From: Kribbella amoyensis
GTDB lineage: Bacteria > Actinomycetota > Actinomycetes > Propionibacteriales > Kribbellaceae
DNA length: 64,000 nt
Assembly (NCBI RefSeq): GCF_007828865.1
Contig: NZ_VIVK01000001.1
Span: 1 to 64,000 of the forward strand
Direction of reading: 5' to 3'
The translations under genes and the position numbers were made by a program. Shown here piece by piece: positions 1 through 7,529 of the stretch; the stretch's first letter is position 1; each line of letters starts with the position of its first letter. The notes beneath the pieces were generated by a model. It was not told the DNA's origin, searched no databases, and saw only the letters and a program-made list of their open reading frames with translations.

Positions 1-2
1 CA

Positions 3-572
3 ATCCGCGCCCAGCACACCGAGATCCCCGCCGTCGTCATCATCGTCGGCTCCGGCACGGCCACCAAGCAAGCCAAGTACGGGCACTTCGCCCCGATCCG
101 TTGGCAGCACGGCGAACAGCGCCTGGCCGAAGTCCTCATCTCCGGCGAAGGACTCCAACGCCCCGTCGAAGAGGTCTTCACGACCCTGCTCCACGAAGCC
201 ACCCACTCACTCGCGCACATCCGCGAGATCAAGGACACCAGCCGACAAGGCCGGTGGCACAACCAGAAGTTCGCCGAACTCGCCAAGGAGCTGGGCCTCG
301 ACACCACCAAAGACGACCGTATCGGCTGGTCGCTCTGCAAGCTTCGCACGGAGACAGCCACCACCTACCAAGCTGTCCTGGCAGAACTCAAGTCGGCGCT
401 CATCGCCTACCGGCACCCCGAAGCACCCGGGGGAGCAGTCAAGAAGAACAACAACAACGCCGTCGCCTGCGCGTGCCAGTGCCCGCGCCGGATCCGCGTC
501 GCCAAAGCAGTCCTCGAACTCGGGGAGATCACCTGCAGCGTCTGCGAATCCATCTTCGAACCCGACGAGTAA
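3..572 (+). CDS. SprT-like zinc metallopeptidase domain protein (5' partial)
   Basis: The reading frame is open from base 3 to the TAA at 570-572, and its start lies outside the window; 189 residues are visible. It carries an HExxH zinc-peptidase motif (HEATH, visible residues 64-68) and a further His at residue 86 in RWHNQKF, which is the SprT/WSS1-like arrangement. The C-terminus has CxC and CxxC pairs (VACACQC, TCSVCE) that look like a zinc ribbon. SprT-like proteins of this kind are common cargo of actinobacterial integrative elements; their substrate is not known. The next gene starts 100 bp downstream after a good ribosome binding site. Confidence 0.75.
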   Translation: MRAQHTEIPAVVIIVGSGTATKQAKYGHFAPIRWQHGEQRLAEVLISGEGLQRPVEEVFTTLLHEATHSLAHIREIKDTSRQGRWHNQKFAELAKELGLDTTKDDRIGWSLCKLRTETATTYQAVLAELKSALIAYRHPEAPGGAVKKNNNNAVACACQCPRRIRVAKAVLELGEITCSVCESIFEPDE

Positions 573-671
573 CCGCGGCTTCGTTGCTGGCTCCCACCTC
601 TGGGCGAACCCCGGAGGTGAGGGCGAACACCGAACCCACCAGACGCCAACGACAGAAAGGAAGCAGTAGAC

Positions 672-914
672 GTGACCACCACCAGCAACCGCGCCAACCA
701 GGACCTCGCCGCCTGGCTCATGGGCTCGATCTTCCGCGCCTTTCACTGCAACGGCTGTGGCCGGCCAATCGTGGCCGCACGGATCGAGTGGCTGAACCCC
801 GTCTACGTCTGGTCGCTCGCCGTCCAGCTCGGAATCCCGATCGTTGCTCACTGCCCCTACCTGCGCTGCGGAAACGGCATCACCCAGCACTCGGCACCCG
901 TCATCTCCCACTGA
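672..914 (+). CDS. Small Cys-containing protein of the integrative element
   Basis: This is an 80-residue protein starting at GTG 672 behind the purine-rich AGAAAGGAAG. It contains a CNGCG pair (near residue 26) and later Cys residues in HCPYLRCG, so a small zinc-binding fold is likely. I do not recognise a named family. It lies between the SprT-like gene and a second small Cys protein, all in one direction, so it is probably co-transcribed element cargo. Function unknown; a DNA- or RNA-binding zinc ribbon is only a guess. Confidence 0.6.
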   Translation: MTTTSNRANQDLAAWLMGSIFRAFHCNGCGRPIVAARIEWLNPVYVWSLAVQLGIPIVAHCPYLRCGNGITQHSAPVISH

Positions 915-930
915 CCGAAAGGACACCACC

Positions 931-1182
931 ATGACCGTCGACCTGAACGCCTACGCCGAACTCACCGCACTGCGCGACACAGCCACCGACACGTTCCTGT
1001 GCGACTGGGTGGCTAACGACCACATCGGCGGACACGACTGGTGCCCGACCGTCCTGGAACCCGGCGACGCCTACGCCCTGGTCGTCATGGGCGAAACCAT
1101 CGTCGGCCGCTACTGCACCGGCTGCGGCTACCACCTCTTCGGCACCCCCGACCTCGAACCCGCCCCAGCCCGCACCGCCTGA
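931..1182 (+). CDS. Small protein with C-terminal CxxC motif
   Basis: This is an 83-residue protein. I chose ATG 931 because GAAAGGA lies just before it and the preceding gene ends at 914; an in-frame start at 844 would overlap that gene by 70 bp. The sequence has C/H residues (LCDW, HDWCP) and ends with RYCTGCGYHLFG, again a zinc-ribbon-like pattern. It is probably co-transcribed with the preceding small gene and followed 46 bp later by rep. Its TGA stop is the first three bases of an 18-bp repeat. No function can be named. Confidence 0.6.
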   Translation: MTVDLNAYAELTALRDTATDTFLCDWVANDHIGGHDWCPTVLEPGDAYALVVMGETIVGRYCTGCGYHLFGTPDLEPAPARTA

Positions 1183-1197
1183 CACGTAACTGTCAAC
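1180..1197. repeat. 18-bp repeat copy 1 (imperfect palindrome) upstream of rep
   Basis: The sequence TGACACGTAACTGTCAAC is identical to the copy at 2786-2803. Inside it, TGACA and TGTCA form an inverted repeat around six bases. It begins with the stop codon of the small gene and ends 31 bp before the rep start, just ahead of the ribosome binding site. Confidence 0.75.
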
Positions 1198-1228
1198 ACC
1201 CCCGACGTCTGCCCGAGAGGAGGCCACC

Positions 1229-2788
1229 ATGACCACCAACGACCATGACCCGCTGGACGTCCTGAACGGCCTCCTGGGCGGCGTCGAGATCATCTCCGAG
1301 CACAAGCACACCCTCGACCCCGGCAACCGCACCAACCCCACCTCAGGCGTCGAACAGGCCATTCAGCGCGCGGCGACCACGGCGAACTACGGCGAGTGGC
1401 TCGACCACACCGCCTCCGCAGGCGGGTGTGTCCGTCCAATCCAGCTTCGCGGCGAAGCTCATGTCGTGTCCACCCGTACCGGCCGCATCATCTCTACCCG
1501 CCACACCGACGACATGCCCGACGGCGTCATTTACAAAGCTTGCGGCAACCGCCGCGCCGCCGTCTGCCCGTCCTGCGCCGAGATCTACCGCGGCGACACC
1601 TACCAACTTGTCCTCGCCGGGCTCCAGGGCGGCAAAGGCATCCCCGCGTCGGTCACTCAGCACCCGTGCGCGTTCGTCACCTTCACTGCTCCGAGCTTCG
1701 GAGCCGTCCACGGCACCCGCAAAGCCCGCGACAAAGACGGCAAACTCCGCAACCGACCTTGCCGACCACGCCGCAATCCTGAACCGTGCCCTCACGGCGT
1801 CGACCTCACCTGCCGCCAGGTCCACGGAGACGGAGACAGGATGCTCGGCAAGCCGCTGTGCCTGGAGTGCTACGACCACGACCACCAGGTCGTCTGGAAC
1901 GCCCTGTCCGGCGAACTGTGGCGACGCACCATGGAACGCGTCAAAGACACCCTCCGCACCTGGGGCAAGCGGCACGGCCTCCGGATCAAGCTGTCCTACG
2001 GCAAGGTCGCCGAAATGCAGGCCAGGGGAGTAGCCCACTTCCACGCCCTGGTCCGCCTCGACGGCATCGACCCCACCGCACTTCACGAGATCGTCGTACC
2101 CCACTCATCCGCCGATCTCGCACTCCTGGCCTACGCCATCCGCCGCGCCGTCGAAGGCACCCGGTTCCGGTCCCTGCCCCACCCCGACGCGCCCAACGGC
2201 TGGGAGATCGCCTGGGGCGCCCAACTCGACCTGCGACCCGTACGGCAGGCCGTTGACGGAGTCATCACCGAAACCGCCGTCGCCGGATACCTGGCCAAGT
2301 ACGCGACCAAAGCCGCCGAAGCGACCGGCCACTCATCAGCGCGGCTCACAGACTCCACCGTCCGGCGGTACGCCGTCCTGCACACCCACGCCGGCCGATT
2401 GGTTGACGCCTGCTGGCGACTCGGACGCCCCGGCTCTGACCTGGACGAAGACGAAGCTGCGAAGAACTCTGCACGCCTGTCCTACCGACGGCTGCAGAAG
2501 TGGGCACACATGCTCGGCTTCGGCGGCCACTTCTCCACCAAGTCCCGTCAGTACTCCACCACCCTCAAGGCGCTCCGAGAAGCCCGAGCCAATTGGCGGC
2601 AAGAACGCCACCGCTCTGCCGACCACGACGACGGCGTTGAAACGACCCTCATCGTCGGCAACTTCACGTACGCCAACACCGGCTGGCGAACTATCGGTGA
2701 CGCGCTGCTTGCCAACACTGCCGCCGCCAAAGCTCGTGAACACCGACGACTCGTCAAGGAATTGGTTGCCGAGCACAACGAGGACTGA
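1229..2788 (+). CDS. RepSA-type replication initiator protein
   Basis: This 519-residue protein is of the actinobacterial RepSA type, which starts rolling-circle replication of excised AICEs. The HUH metal-binding motif is visible as HFH (residues 270-272, in VAHFHALVRLDG). Candidate catalytic tyrosines lie in GYLAKYATKAAE (near 354-358). The N-terminal half has zinc-finger-like Cys pairs (CPSC 113-116, CLEC 211-214). ATG 1229 is preceded by GAGAGGAGG. The length is normal for the family. It is flanked by two copies of an 18-bp repeat and followed by xis, so replication and excision genes may share control. The symbol repSA would be by similarity only. Confidence 0.9.
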   Translation: MTTNDHDPLDVLNGLLGGVEIISEHKHTLDPGNRTNPTSGVEQAIQRAATTANYGEWLDHTASAGGCVRPIQLRGEAHVVSTRTGRIISTRHTDDMPDGVIYKACGNRRAAVCPSCAEIYRGDTYQLVLAGLQGGKGIPASVTQHPCAFVTFTAPSFGAVHGTRKARDKDGKLRNRPCRPRRNPEPCPHGVDLTCRQVHGDGDRMLGKPLCLECYDHDHQVVWNALSGELWRRTMERVKDTLRTWGKRHGLRIKLSYGKVAEMQARGVAHFHALVRLDGIDPTALHEIVVPHSSADLALLAYAIRRAVEGTRFRSLPHPDAPNGWEIAWGAQLDLRPVRQAVDGVITETAVAGYLAKYATKAAEATGHSSARLTDSTVRRYAVLHTHAGRLVDACWRLGRPGSDLDEDEAAKNSARLSYRRLQKWAHMLGFGGHFSTKSRQYSTTLKALREARANWRQERHRSADHDDGVETTLIVGNFTYANTGWRTIGDALLANTAAAKAREHRRLVKELVAEHNED

Positions 2789-2803
2789 CACGTAACTGTC
2801 AAC
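2786..2803. repeat. 18-bp repeat copy 2 upstream of xis
   Basis: TGACACGTAACTGTCAAC, identical to 1180-1197. Its first three bases are the rep stop codon and it lies 16 bp before the xis start, immediately ahead of the GAGGAGGTGA ribosome binding site. Confidence 0.75.
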
Positions 2804-2819
2804 GCGAGGAGGTGACTAC

Positions 2820-3005
2820 ATGACTGACGTACAGATTTTCCTGACCGTAGAGGAGGCGGCGAAGGCGCTCCGAATTGGTCGCACTCGATTGTTCGATCTC
2901 ATTGCCAAGGGTGAGATCAAGTCGGTACTCATCGGACGTTCACGGCGCGTATCTGTCGAGGCGCTTCGGCAGTACGCGAAGAAGCTCGAATCCACCGCGG
3001 CTTGA
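2820..3005 (+). CDS. xis: Excisionase (helix-turn-helix, Xis)
   Basis: This is a 61-residue MerR-like/HTH_17 protein. The pattern FLTVEEAAKALRIGRTRLFD, then a basic stretch (IGRSRRVS) and VEALRQYAKKL, is that of AICE excisionases, which bend DNA at the att site and bias Int towards excision. ATG 2820 has a strong GAGGAGGTGA site. The stop lies 14 bp before the chosen integrase start, so xis and int are probably translated from one message. Excisionase is the natural reading next to int; a transcriptional activator of the same fold cannot be excluded. Confidence 0.85.
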   Translation: MTDVQIFLTVEEAAKALRIGRTRLFDLIAKGEIKSVLIGRSRRVSVEALRQYAKKLESTAA

Positions 3006-3019
3006 GGAAGGAGAGCGAG

Positions 3020-4258
3020 ATGCCACGCAAGGCAAACGGGCGGTCATCGATCTACGAGGATGCGAACGGCGTCTGGCACGGCTGGGTGACCGTCGGCGTG
3101 AAAGCCAATGGCAAACCGGATCGTCGCCATCGCCGGGGGAAGTCACAGACGGAAGTGACGAAGAAGGTCGAAGCGCTGGAGCGTCAACGGGCTGAGGGAA
3201 CAGTCGCTGACGCTGGCAAGATCCCGACCGTCGCTGAGTGGATCCAGACATGGCTGACCGACATCGCGCCACGGACTGCCAGTGAATCAACCATCGAGTC
3301 CGTGTACCGGCCGCGCATGGAGATCTGGGTCATTCCGCGAATCGGCCGGCATCGACTCGATCGCCTCAGGGCGGATCACCTCGACGCGCTATACACCGAG
3401 ATCGCCGATGCTGGGCTGGCCAGTAAGTCTGTGCTCATGGTTCACCAGCAGGTGAGCCGGTGTCTCAAGATGGCGGTACGCCGGAGGATCATCGGGGTGA
3501 ATGTCGCGACGTTGATCGATGCCCCAAAACATCGTGACGCAGAGATCGAGGCGTTCGCTCAGGAGGAAGCAAAAGCGATTCTCCAAGAGTCCGCGAAGAG
3601 GCGGAACGGTGCTCGATGGTCGGTAGCCTTCGCGCTTGGATACCGCCAGTCCGAAGCACTGGGGATGCGTTGGTCGTACATGGACCTGGAGAAGCGGCGG
3701 ATTCGTGTCTGGCAGTTGAAGCGCCGGAGATTCAAGCATGGTTGCGCTGATCCGAGGGAGTGCATCAAGGATCGGCATCGTGCGAGTTGTTTCGCGCATT
3801 GCGTCAATCATGCTCGGTACTGCCCGGAACGGCAGGGTGGTGACTGGGTGTTCCGTCCGCCGAAGGGAGGAAAGACGAGATGGAGCGTCATCCCGGAGCC
3901 TCTGGTCCCGCAGCTCAAGGCGCAGAAGGCCGCACAGGCTGCCGAGCGGCTGGCTGCTGGAGATGGTTGGGAAGACTGGGATCTGGTGTTCGCAGGACCC
4001 ACCGGTAAGCCGATCCAAGCCGCGAAGGACTGGGCTGAGTTCAAGGAGATGCTGGCGGCGGCCGGCCTTCCGGATGCGCGTCCTCACGACGCGCGGCACA
4101 CCGCCGCAACTCTGCTCCTTGAACAAGGCGTTGATGTCAGCGTGGTTCAGGAGATCCTTGGTCACGCCAGTCTTGCGGTGACCAAGCGGTATGCGCACGT
4201 GACGAACAAGCTGACCGAAGACGCAGCGGCAAAGATCGGGAAGGCGCTGTGGGCATGA
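3020..4258 (+). CDS. int: Site-specific tyrosine integrase
   Basis: This is a 412-residue tyrosine recombinase that should integrate the element into the adjacent tRNA-Leu. I chose ATG 3020, preceded by GGAAGGAGAG; an upstream TTG at 3002 overlaps xis. Catalytic residues are visible: Arg209 (GYRQSEALG), His356/Arg359 (HDARH), His382 (LGHASL) and Tyr391 (RYAHV). An N-terminal AP2-like arm-binding region and a SAM-like core-binding domain precede the catalytic domain. Residues 242-268 form a Cys-rich insertion with five Cys, a feature seen in pSAM2-like integrases. The gene ends 93 bp from the tRNA 3' end. Confidence 0.93.
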   Translation: MPRKANGRSSIYEDANGVWHGWVTVGVKANGKPDRRHRRGKSQTEVTKKVEALERQRAEGTVADAGKIPTVAEWIQTWLTDIAPRTASESTIESVYRPRMEIWVIPRIGRHRLDRLRADHLDALYTEIADAGLASKSVLMVHQQVSRCLKMAVRRRIIGVNVATLIDAPKHRDAEIEAFAQEEAKAILQESAKRRNGARWSVAFALGYRQSEALGMRWSYMDLEKRRIRVWQLKRRRFKHGCADPRECIKDRHRASCFAHCVNHARYCPERQGGDWVFRPPKGGKTRWSVIPEPLVPQLKAQKAAQAAERLAAGDGWEDWDLVFAGPTGKPIQAAKDWAEFKEMLAAAGLPDARPHDARHTAATLLLEQGVDVSVVQEILGHASLAVTKRYAHVTNKLTEDAAAKIGKALWA

Positions 4259-4265
4259 TGGCAAC

Positions 4266-4285
4266 TGCAACCGCCGTTGCAACCG
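4266..4285. repeat. Tandem TGCAACCG motifs between int and the tRNA
   Basis: TGCAACCG occurs at 4266-4273 and 4278-4285, spaced by 12 bp, in the short gap between the integrase stop and the tRNA 3' end. Tandem octamers here are candidate arm-type integrase binding sites. This reading is inferred from position only. Confidence 0.4.
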
Positions 4286-4351
4286 TTGTGGGTCTGCTCG
4301 GTATCGTCGGTGTATTGCTTATGAGGCATGTATGCAGGTCAGCCACCACTG

Positions 4352-4432
4352 TGCCCGGGACGGGATTCGAACCCGTACGCCTTTCGGCTGCGAGGTTTAA
4401 GCTCGCTGCGTCTGCCGTTCCGCCACCCGGGC
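4352..4432 (-). tRNA. tRNA-Leu (anticodon TAA)
   Basis: On the minus strand the 7-bp acceptor stem GCCCGGG (4426-4432) pairs with CCCGGGC (4353-4359) and the discriminator A is at 4352. The anticodon loop lies in GAGCTTAAACCTC, giving anticodon TAA. A long variable arm with the hairpin GCCGAAAGGC and a T-arm GGGTTCGAATCCC are present, as in class II tRNA-Leu. CCA is not encoded. The 3' end faces the integrase gene, so the T-arm/acceptor half probably doubles as the attachment site. Confidence 0.95.
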
Positions 4433-4509
4433 GTCGGCTGGCCAGGGCTGACGATACAAGGCGGGCGCCCCGACCGGCAGGAGCTGAGCGCGGCAGTCGC
4501 GAGTCTCGT

Positions 4510-5085
4510 TTACAGGTACACCTTTCGCGGGTACACCGCGTGCGCTCCCGCCACGCGGTCCAAGAACAGCTGTCCGTTGCAATGGTCGATCTCGTGCTGG
4601 ATCGCCCGCGCCTCGAACGCGTCCGTGGTCACCGAGACCACCTCGGTCGTCCCAGGCAGTACCCCGCGAACCGTCAGCCGGGTCGCTCGCTTCACGTCGC
4701 CGGTGAGGTTCGGGACCGACATGCACCCCTCACGCGCCTTCTCGCGCCGGCTCGACTCCACGACGACGGCGTTGCACAACACGAACACCCCGTGACACGT
4801 ACGGGTCTTCGGGTGCCCCGTCACGTCCAGCGCGAACATCTGCGCGGCCACCCCGACCTGCGGAGCCGCCAACCCCACGCACCCCGGCGATACCCGCATC
4901 GTCGCCACCAGGTCCGCCGCCAGGGCGAGCATCACCGGGTCGACCGGATCCACCTCGGCGCCCTCCATCGCCAGGACCGGGTGCGGGGCGCGGACCACCT
5001 CCAGTACGTCCCCCGCCAGCCCTAACTGCGCCGGGCTCCAGGCGGCCAGGGCCTGGTTCGGGTGGGCGACTTCGGGGTTGGTCAC
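4510..5085 (-). CDS. def: Peptide deformylase
   Basis: This 191-residue metalloenzyme removes the formyl group from nascent protein N-termini. All three signature motifs are present: GCVGLAAPQVG (motif 1), EGCMSVP with the metal-binding Cys (motif 2) and QHEIDHCNG with the HExxH metal site (motif 3). The start is GTG 5085, which overlaps the stop of the upstream ACT-domain gene as GTGA, so the two genes are translationally coupled. Length is usual for actinobacterial deformylases with an N-terminal extension of about 40 residues. Confidence 0.95.
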   Translation of the reverse strand: MTNPEVAHPNQALAAWSPAQLGLAGDVLEVVRAPHPVLAMEGAEVDPVDPVMLALAADLVATMRVSPGCVGLAAPQVGVAAQMFALDVTGHPKTRTCHGVFVLCNAVVVESSRREKAREGCMSVPNLTGDVKRATRLTVRGVLPGTTEVVSVTTDAFEARAIQHEIDHCNGQLFLDRVAGAHAVYPRKVYL

Positions 5086-5588
5086 AGGTCGTCGCTCTCG
5101 GTCGGCCGCAGGGTGACCCCGACACCGAGCTCCTCCGCCGTGATCTCCAGGGCGCGCTGCAGCGTTGCAAGCTCCGCCGTCGGCGGGATCTCCACCTCGG
5201 CCGTCAGCACGTACAGCGAGCCGCTCAGCCGGGTCGACAGGTCGGTCACCGTGCCGCCGACGCTCGCGATCATCCGGGTGACCGCGGAGACGATGCCCGG
5301 GCGGTCGGCGCCGTGGACGGCGAGCAGGTACGGCGGGCCGATCGGGGCGTGGGTGGTGTCCGGGCCGACCTCGCGGACGGTGATCACCAGTTCGCCACGC
5401 AACGGTTCGAGCGCCTCGCGGACCGGGTCGAGCGGGCCGGAGCAGACGATCATCATCGCGAAGTGGCCGCGCAGCAGCGTCATCGTGGAGTCCTCGAGGT
5501 TGACCCCGACCTGGGCGAGGGCCTCGGTAACGTCCGCGATGATGCCCGGGCGGTCCGGGCCGATGACGGTGACGGCGAGCTGGCTCAT
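5082..5588 (-). CDS. Tandem ACT-domain protein (GcvR-like)
   Basis: This is a 168-residue protein with two ACT domains: residues 3-80 (LAVTVIGPDRPGIIADVTEAL) and about 92-168 (LLAVHGADRPGIVSAVTRMI). Both carry the GPDRPGI/GADRPGI ligand-loop pattern of GcvR-type regulators, which sense glycine or related amino acids. There is no DNA-binding domain, so it would act through a partner. ATG 5588 has no clear ribosome binding site, but TAGGTT lies 6 nt before it on the minus strand, which suggests a leaderless message. It is coupled to def by a 4-bp overlap. The ligand is not deducible. Confidence 0.8.
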   Translation of the reverse strand: MSQLAVTVIGPDRPGIIADVTEALAQVGVNLEDSTMTLLRGHFAMMIVCSGPLDPVREALEPLRGELVITVREVGPDTTHAPIGPPYLLAVHGADRPGIVSAVTRMIASVGGTVTDLSTRLSGSLYVLTAEVEIPPTAELATLQRALEITAEELGVGVTLRPTESDDL

Positions 5589-5689
5589 GGCGGCAACCTA
5601 CCCGGCCGAAAGTCTCGACCCGGCGCGACTTCGGTATCCGGACCCCGCAAACGCCGCGCGGAACCGCCCGGTCTCGCTAGATTCGACCC

Positions 5690-6811
5690 ATGGACCACTC
5701 CCTCGACCGGCGGCGCAGTGCCCGGGACTGGGTGGTGGACAGTGTCGCGTTCGCCGGTTCGGTCGCGCTCGGCCTGGTCATCTTCGACTCCGCGCGGACC
5801 GACGAGATCCCCAAGTGGCTGCTCGACCTGGACTACCTCAGCGGCCTGCTGCTCTGCCTGACCCTGTGGTTCCGGCGCCGATGGCCGATCCAGCTGGCGG
5901 TGATCGGCAGCCTCGTCAGCATCTACTCGGAGACCGGCGGGATCGCCGGTCTGCTGCTGTTCGTGACCGTCGCGGTGCACTTCCGGCTCCGGGTCACGCT
6001 GTACCTGACGGCCTTCAGCATGCTCTGCCTGGTCGCGTACTCGTTCGTCCGCGGCACCGACAGCCTCGTCACGAACATGATCACCTCGGCCATCGTGTAC
6101 GCGGGCGCGATCGGCTGGGGCCTGTACGTCCGGTCCCGCCGCCAGCTCCTGCAGACCTTGCGCGACCGGGCCGAGCGGGCCGAGACGGTCGCCCAGCTCG
6201 AGGCGCAGCAGGCCCAGATGCGGGCCCGGGAGGAGATCGCCCGGGAGATGCACGACATCCTCGGTCACCGGCTCTCGCTGCTCAGCGTGCACGCCGGCGC
6301 CCTCGCGTACCGGCCGGACGCCTCCACCGAGGAGGTGGCCGGTGCCGCCGAGATCATCCGGGCCAGCGCGCACCAGGCCCTGCAGGACCTGCGCGAGGTG
6401 ATCGGCGTACTCCGCGCGCCCGTCGGCGAACTGCCCCAGCCGACGTTCTCCGACCTGCCCGCGCTCGTCGAGGGGTCCCGGCGGGCCGGCGTCCCGGTGG
6501 ACCTCGAACTCGATGCCCCGGGCACCTTGCCCGACCACGTCGGCCGGACGGCGTACCGGATCGTCCAGGAGGGGCTCACGAACGCGCTCAAACACGCGCC
6601 CGGGCAGCCCGTCACGATCAGCGTGACCGGTGCTCCGGGCAACGGCCTCGAGGTCGAGGTGAGCAACCCGGCGCCGCAGCGGCCGCCCGGCGTCGGCCAG
6701 GGCCTGATCGGGCTGAAGGAACGCGCCGCGCTCGTCGAGGGCAAGCTCGAGCACGGACGGACCCCGGCCGGCGACTTCCGGCTGGCCGCCTGGTTACCGT
6801 GGCCCGCATGA
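5690..6811 (+). CDS. Sensor histidine kinase, NarL-type two-component system
   Basis: This is a 373-residue membrane kinase. About 150 N-terminal residues form four or five hydrophobic segments with almost no extracytoplasmic domain, followed by a coiled coil (LRDRAERAETVAQLEAQQ). The HisKA_3 box REEIAREMHDILGHRLS holds the phospho-His near residue 188. The ATPase domain shows YRIVQEGLTNALKHA (N-box) and GQGLIGLKER (G-box). TAGATT lies 6 nt before ATG 5690, and there is no Shine-Dalgarno sequence, so translation is probably leaderless. The cognate regulator follows after 52 bp. The signal cannot be deduced. Confidence 0.92.
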   Translation: MDHSLDRRRSARDWVVDSVAFAGSVALGLVIFDSARTDEIPKWLLDLDYLSGLLLCLTLWFRRRWPIQLAVIGSLVSIYSETGGIAGLLLFVTVAVHFRLRVTLYLTAFSMLCLVAYSFVRGTDSLVTNMITSAIVYAGAIGWGLYVRSRRQLLQTLRDRAERAETVAQLEAQQAQMRAREEIAREMHDILGHRLSLLSVHAGALAYRPDASTEEVAGAAEIIRASAHQALQDLREVIGVLRAPVGELPQPTFSDLPALVEGSRRAGVPVDLELDAPGTLPDHVGRTAYRIVQEGLTNALKHAPGQPVTISVTGAPGNGLEVEVSNPAPQRPPGVGQGLIGLKERAALVEGKLEHGRTPAGDFRLAAWLPWPA

Positions 6812-6863
6812 GGTGCAGCCGATCCCCCGAACCAGCCGCGACCGGAGCGAAGCGAGGACGGCC

Positions 6864-7529
6864 ATGACGATCCGGGTCCTGATCGTGGACGACGATCCCC
6901 TGCTGCGCGCGGGCCTGAAGATGATGCTGGCCGGTGCCCCCGACCTGAGCGTGGTCGGCGAGGCCGGCGACGGCAGCGGCGTCCAGGCGCTGATCGACAA
7001 GCACCGCCCGGACGTGGTCCTGATGGACATCCGGATGCCCGGGACCGACGGCCTGACCGCCACCGAGACGGTCCGGCGGCGGCCGGACGCGCCCGAGATC
7101 GTCATCCTGACCACGTTCGACGCCGACGAGCACGTCCTCCGCGCGCTCCGGGCCGGGGCGGCCGGCTTCATCCTCAAGGACACCCCGCCGGCCGAGATCG
7201 TCGAGTCGGTCCGCCGGGTCGCGAACGGCCAGCCGGTGCTCTCCCCGGCCGTCACCAAGCGGCTGATGACCAGGGTCGCCGCCTCCGGCCAGGACCAGCG
7301 CAAGACCAGGGCGCTGACCCGGCTGGAGCTGCTGAACGACCGGGAACGCGAGATCGCGGTCGCCGTCGGCGAGGGCAAGTCGAACGCCGAGATCAGCGGC
7401 ACCCTGTACCTCAGCGTGCCCACGGTGAAGACCCACGTCTCCCGGATCCTCACCAAGCTCGACCTGAACAACCGGGTCCAGATCGCCCTGCTGGTCCACG
7501 ACGCCGGCCTGCTCGACGGGATCCGCTGA
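6864..7529 (+). CDS. NarL/FixJ-family response regulator
   Basis: This is a 221-residue regulator. The receiver domain starts IRVLIVDDDPLLRAGL, the phospho-acceptor Asp lies in VLMDIRMPGTDG and the conserved Lys in ILKDTPP. A LuxR-type helix-turn-helix is at the C-terminus (LNDREREIAVAVGEGKSNAEIS ... VKTHVSRIL). I chose ATG 6864, preceded by GCGAGGA; an in-frame GTG at 6813 would add 17 atypical residues. It is the partner of the kinase just upstream. Its targets are not apparent: the next gene is convergent. Confidence 0.93.
   Translation: MTIRVLIVDDDPLLRAGLKMMLAGAPDLSVVGEAGDGSGVQALIDKHRPDVVLMDIRMPGTDGLTATETVRRRPDAPEIVILTTFDADEHVLRALRAGAAGFILKDTPPAEIVESVRRVANGQPVLSPAVTKRLMTRVAASGQDQRKTRALTRLELLNDREREIAVAVGEGKSNAEISGTLYLSVPTVKTHVSRILTKLDLNNRVQIALLVHDAGLLDGIR

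Larger units (their letters stand above)
1..4352. mobile_element. Right end of an actinomycete integrative and conjugative element (AICE)
   Basis: The block runs from the window edge to the 3' end of tRNA-Leu. It holds an SprT-like peptidase, two small Cys-containing proteins, a RepSA-type replication initiator, an excisionase and a tyrosine integrase, all on the plus strand with short gaps. The order rep-xis-int against a tRNA 3' end is the pSAM2-type arrangement. Transfer (TraSA/FtsK-like) and regulatory genes would be expected to the left, outside the window, so the other att site cannot be seen. Whether the element is intact is therefore unknown, but no frame is broken in the visible part. 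Confidence 0.85.
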
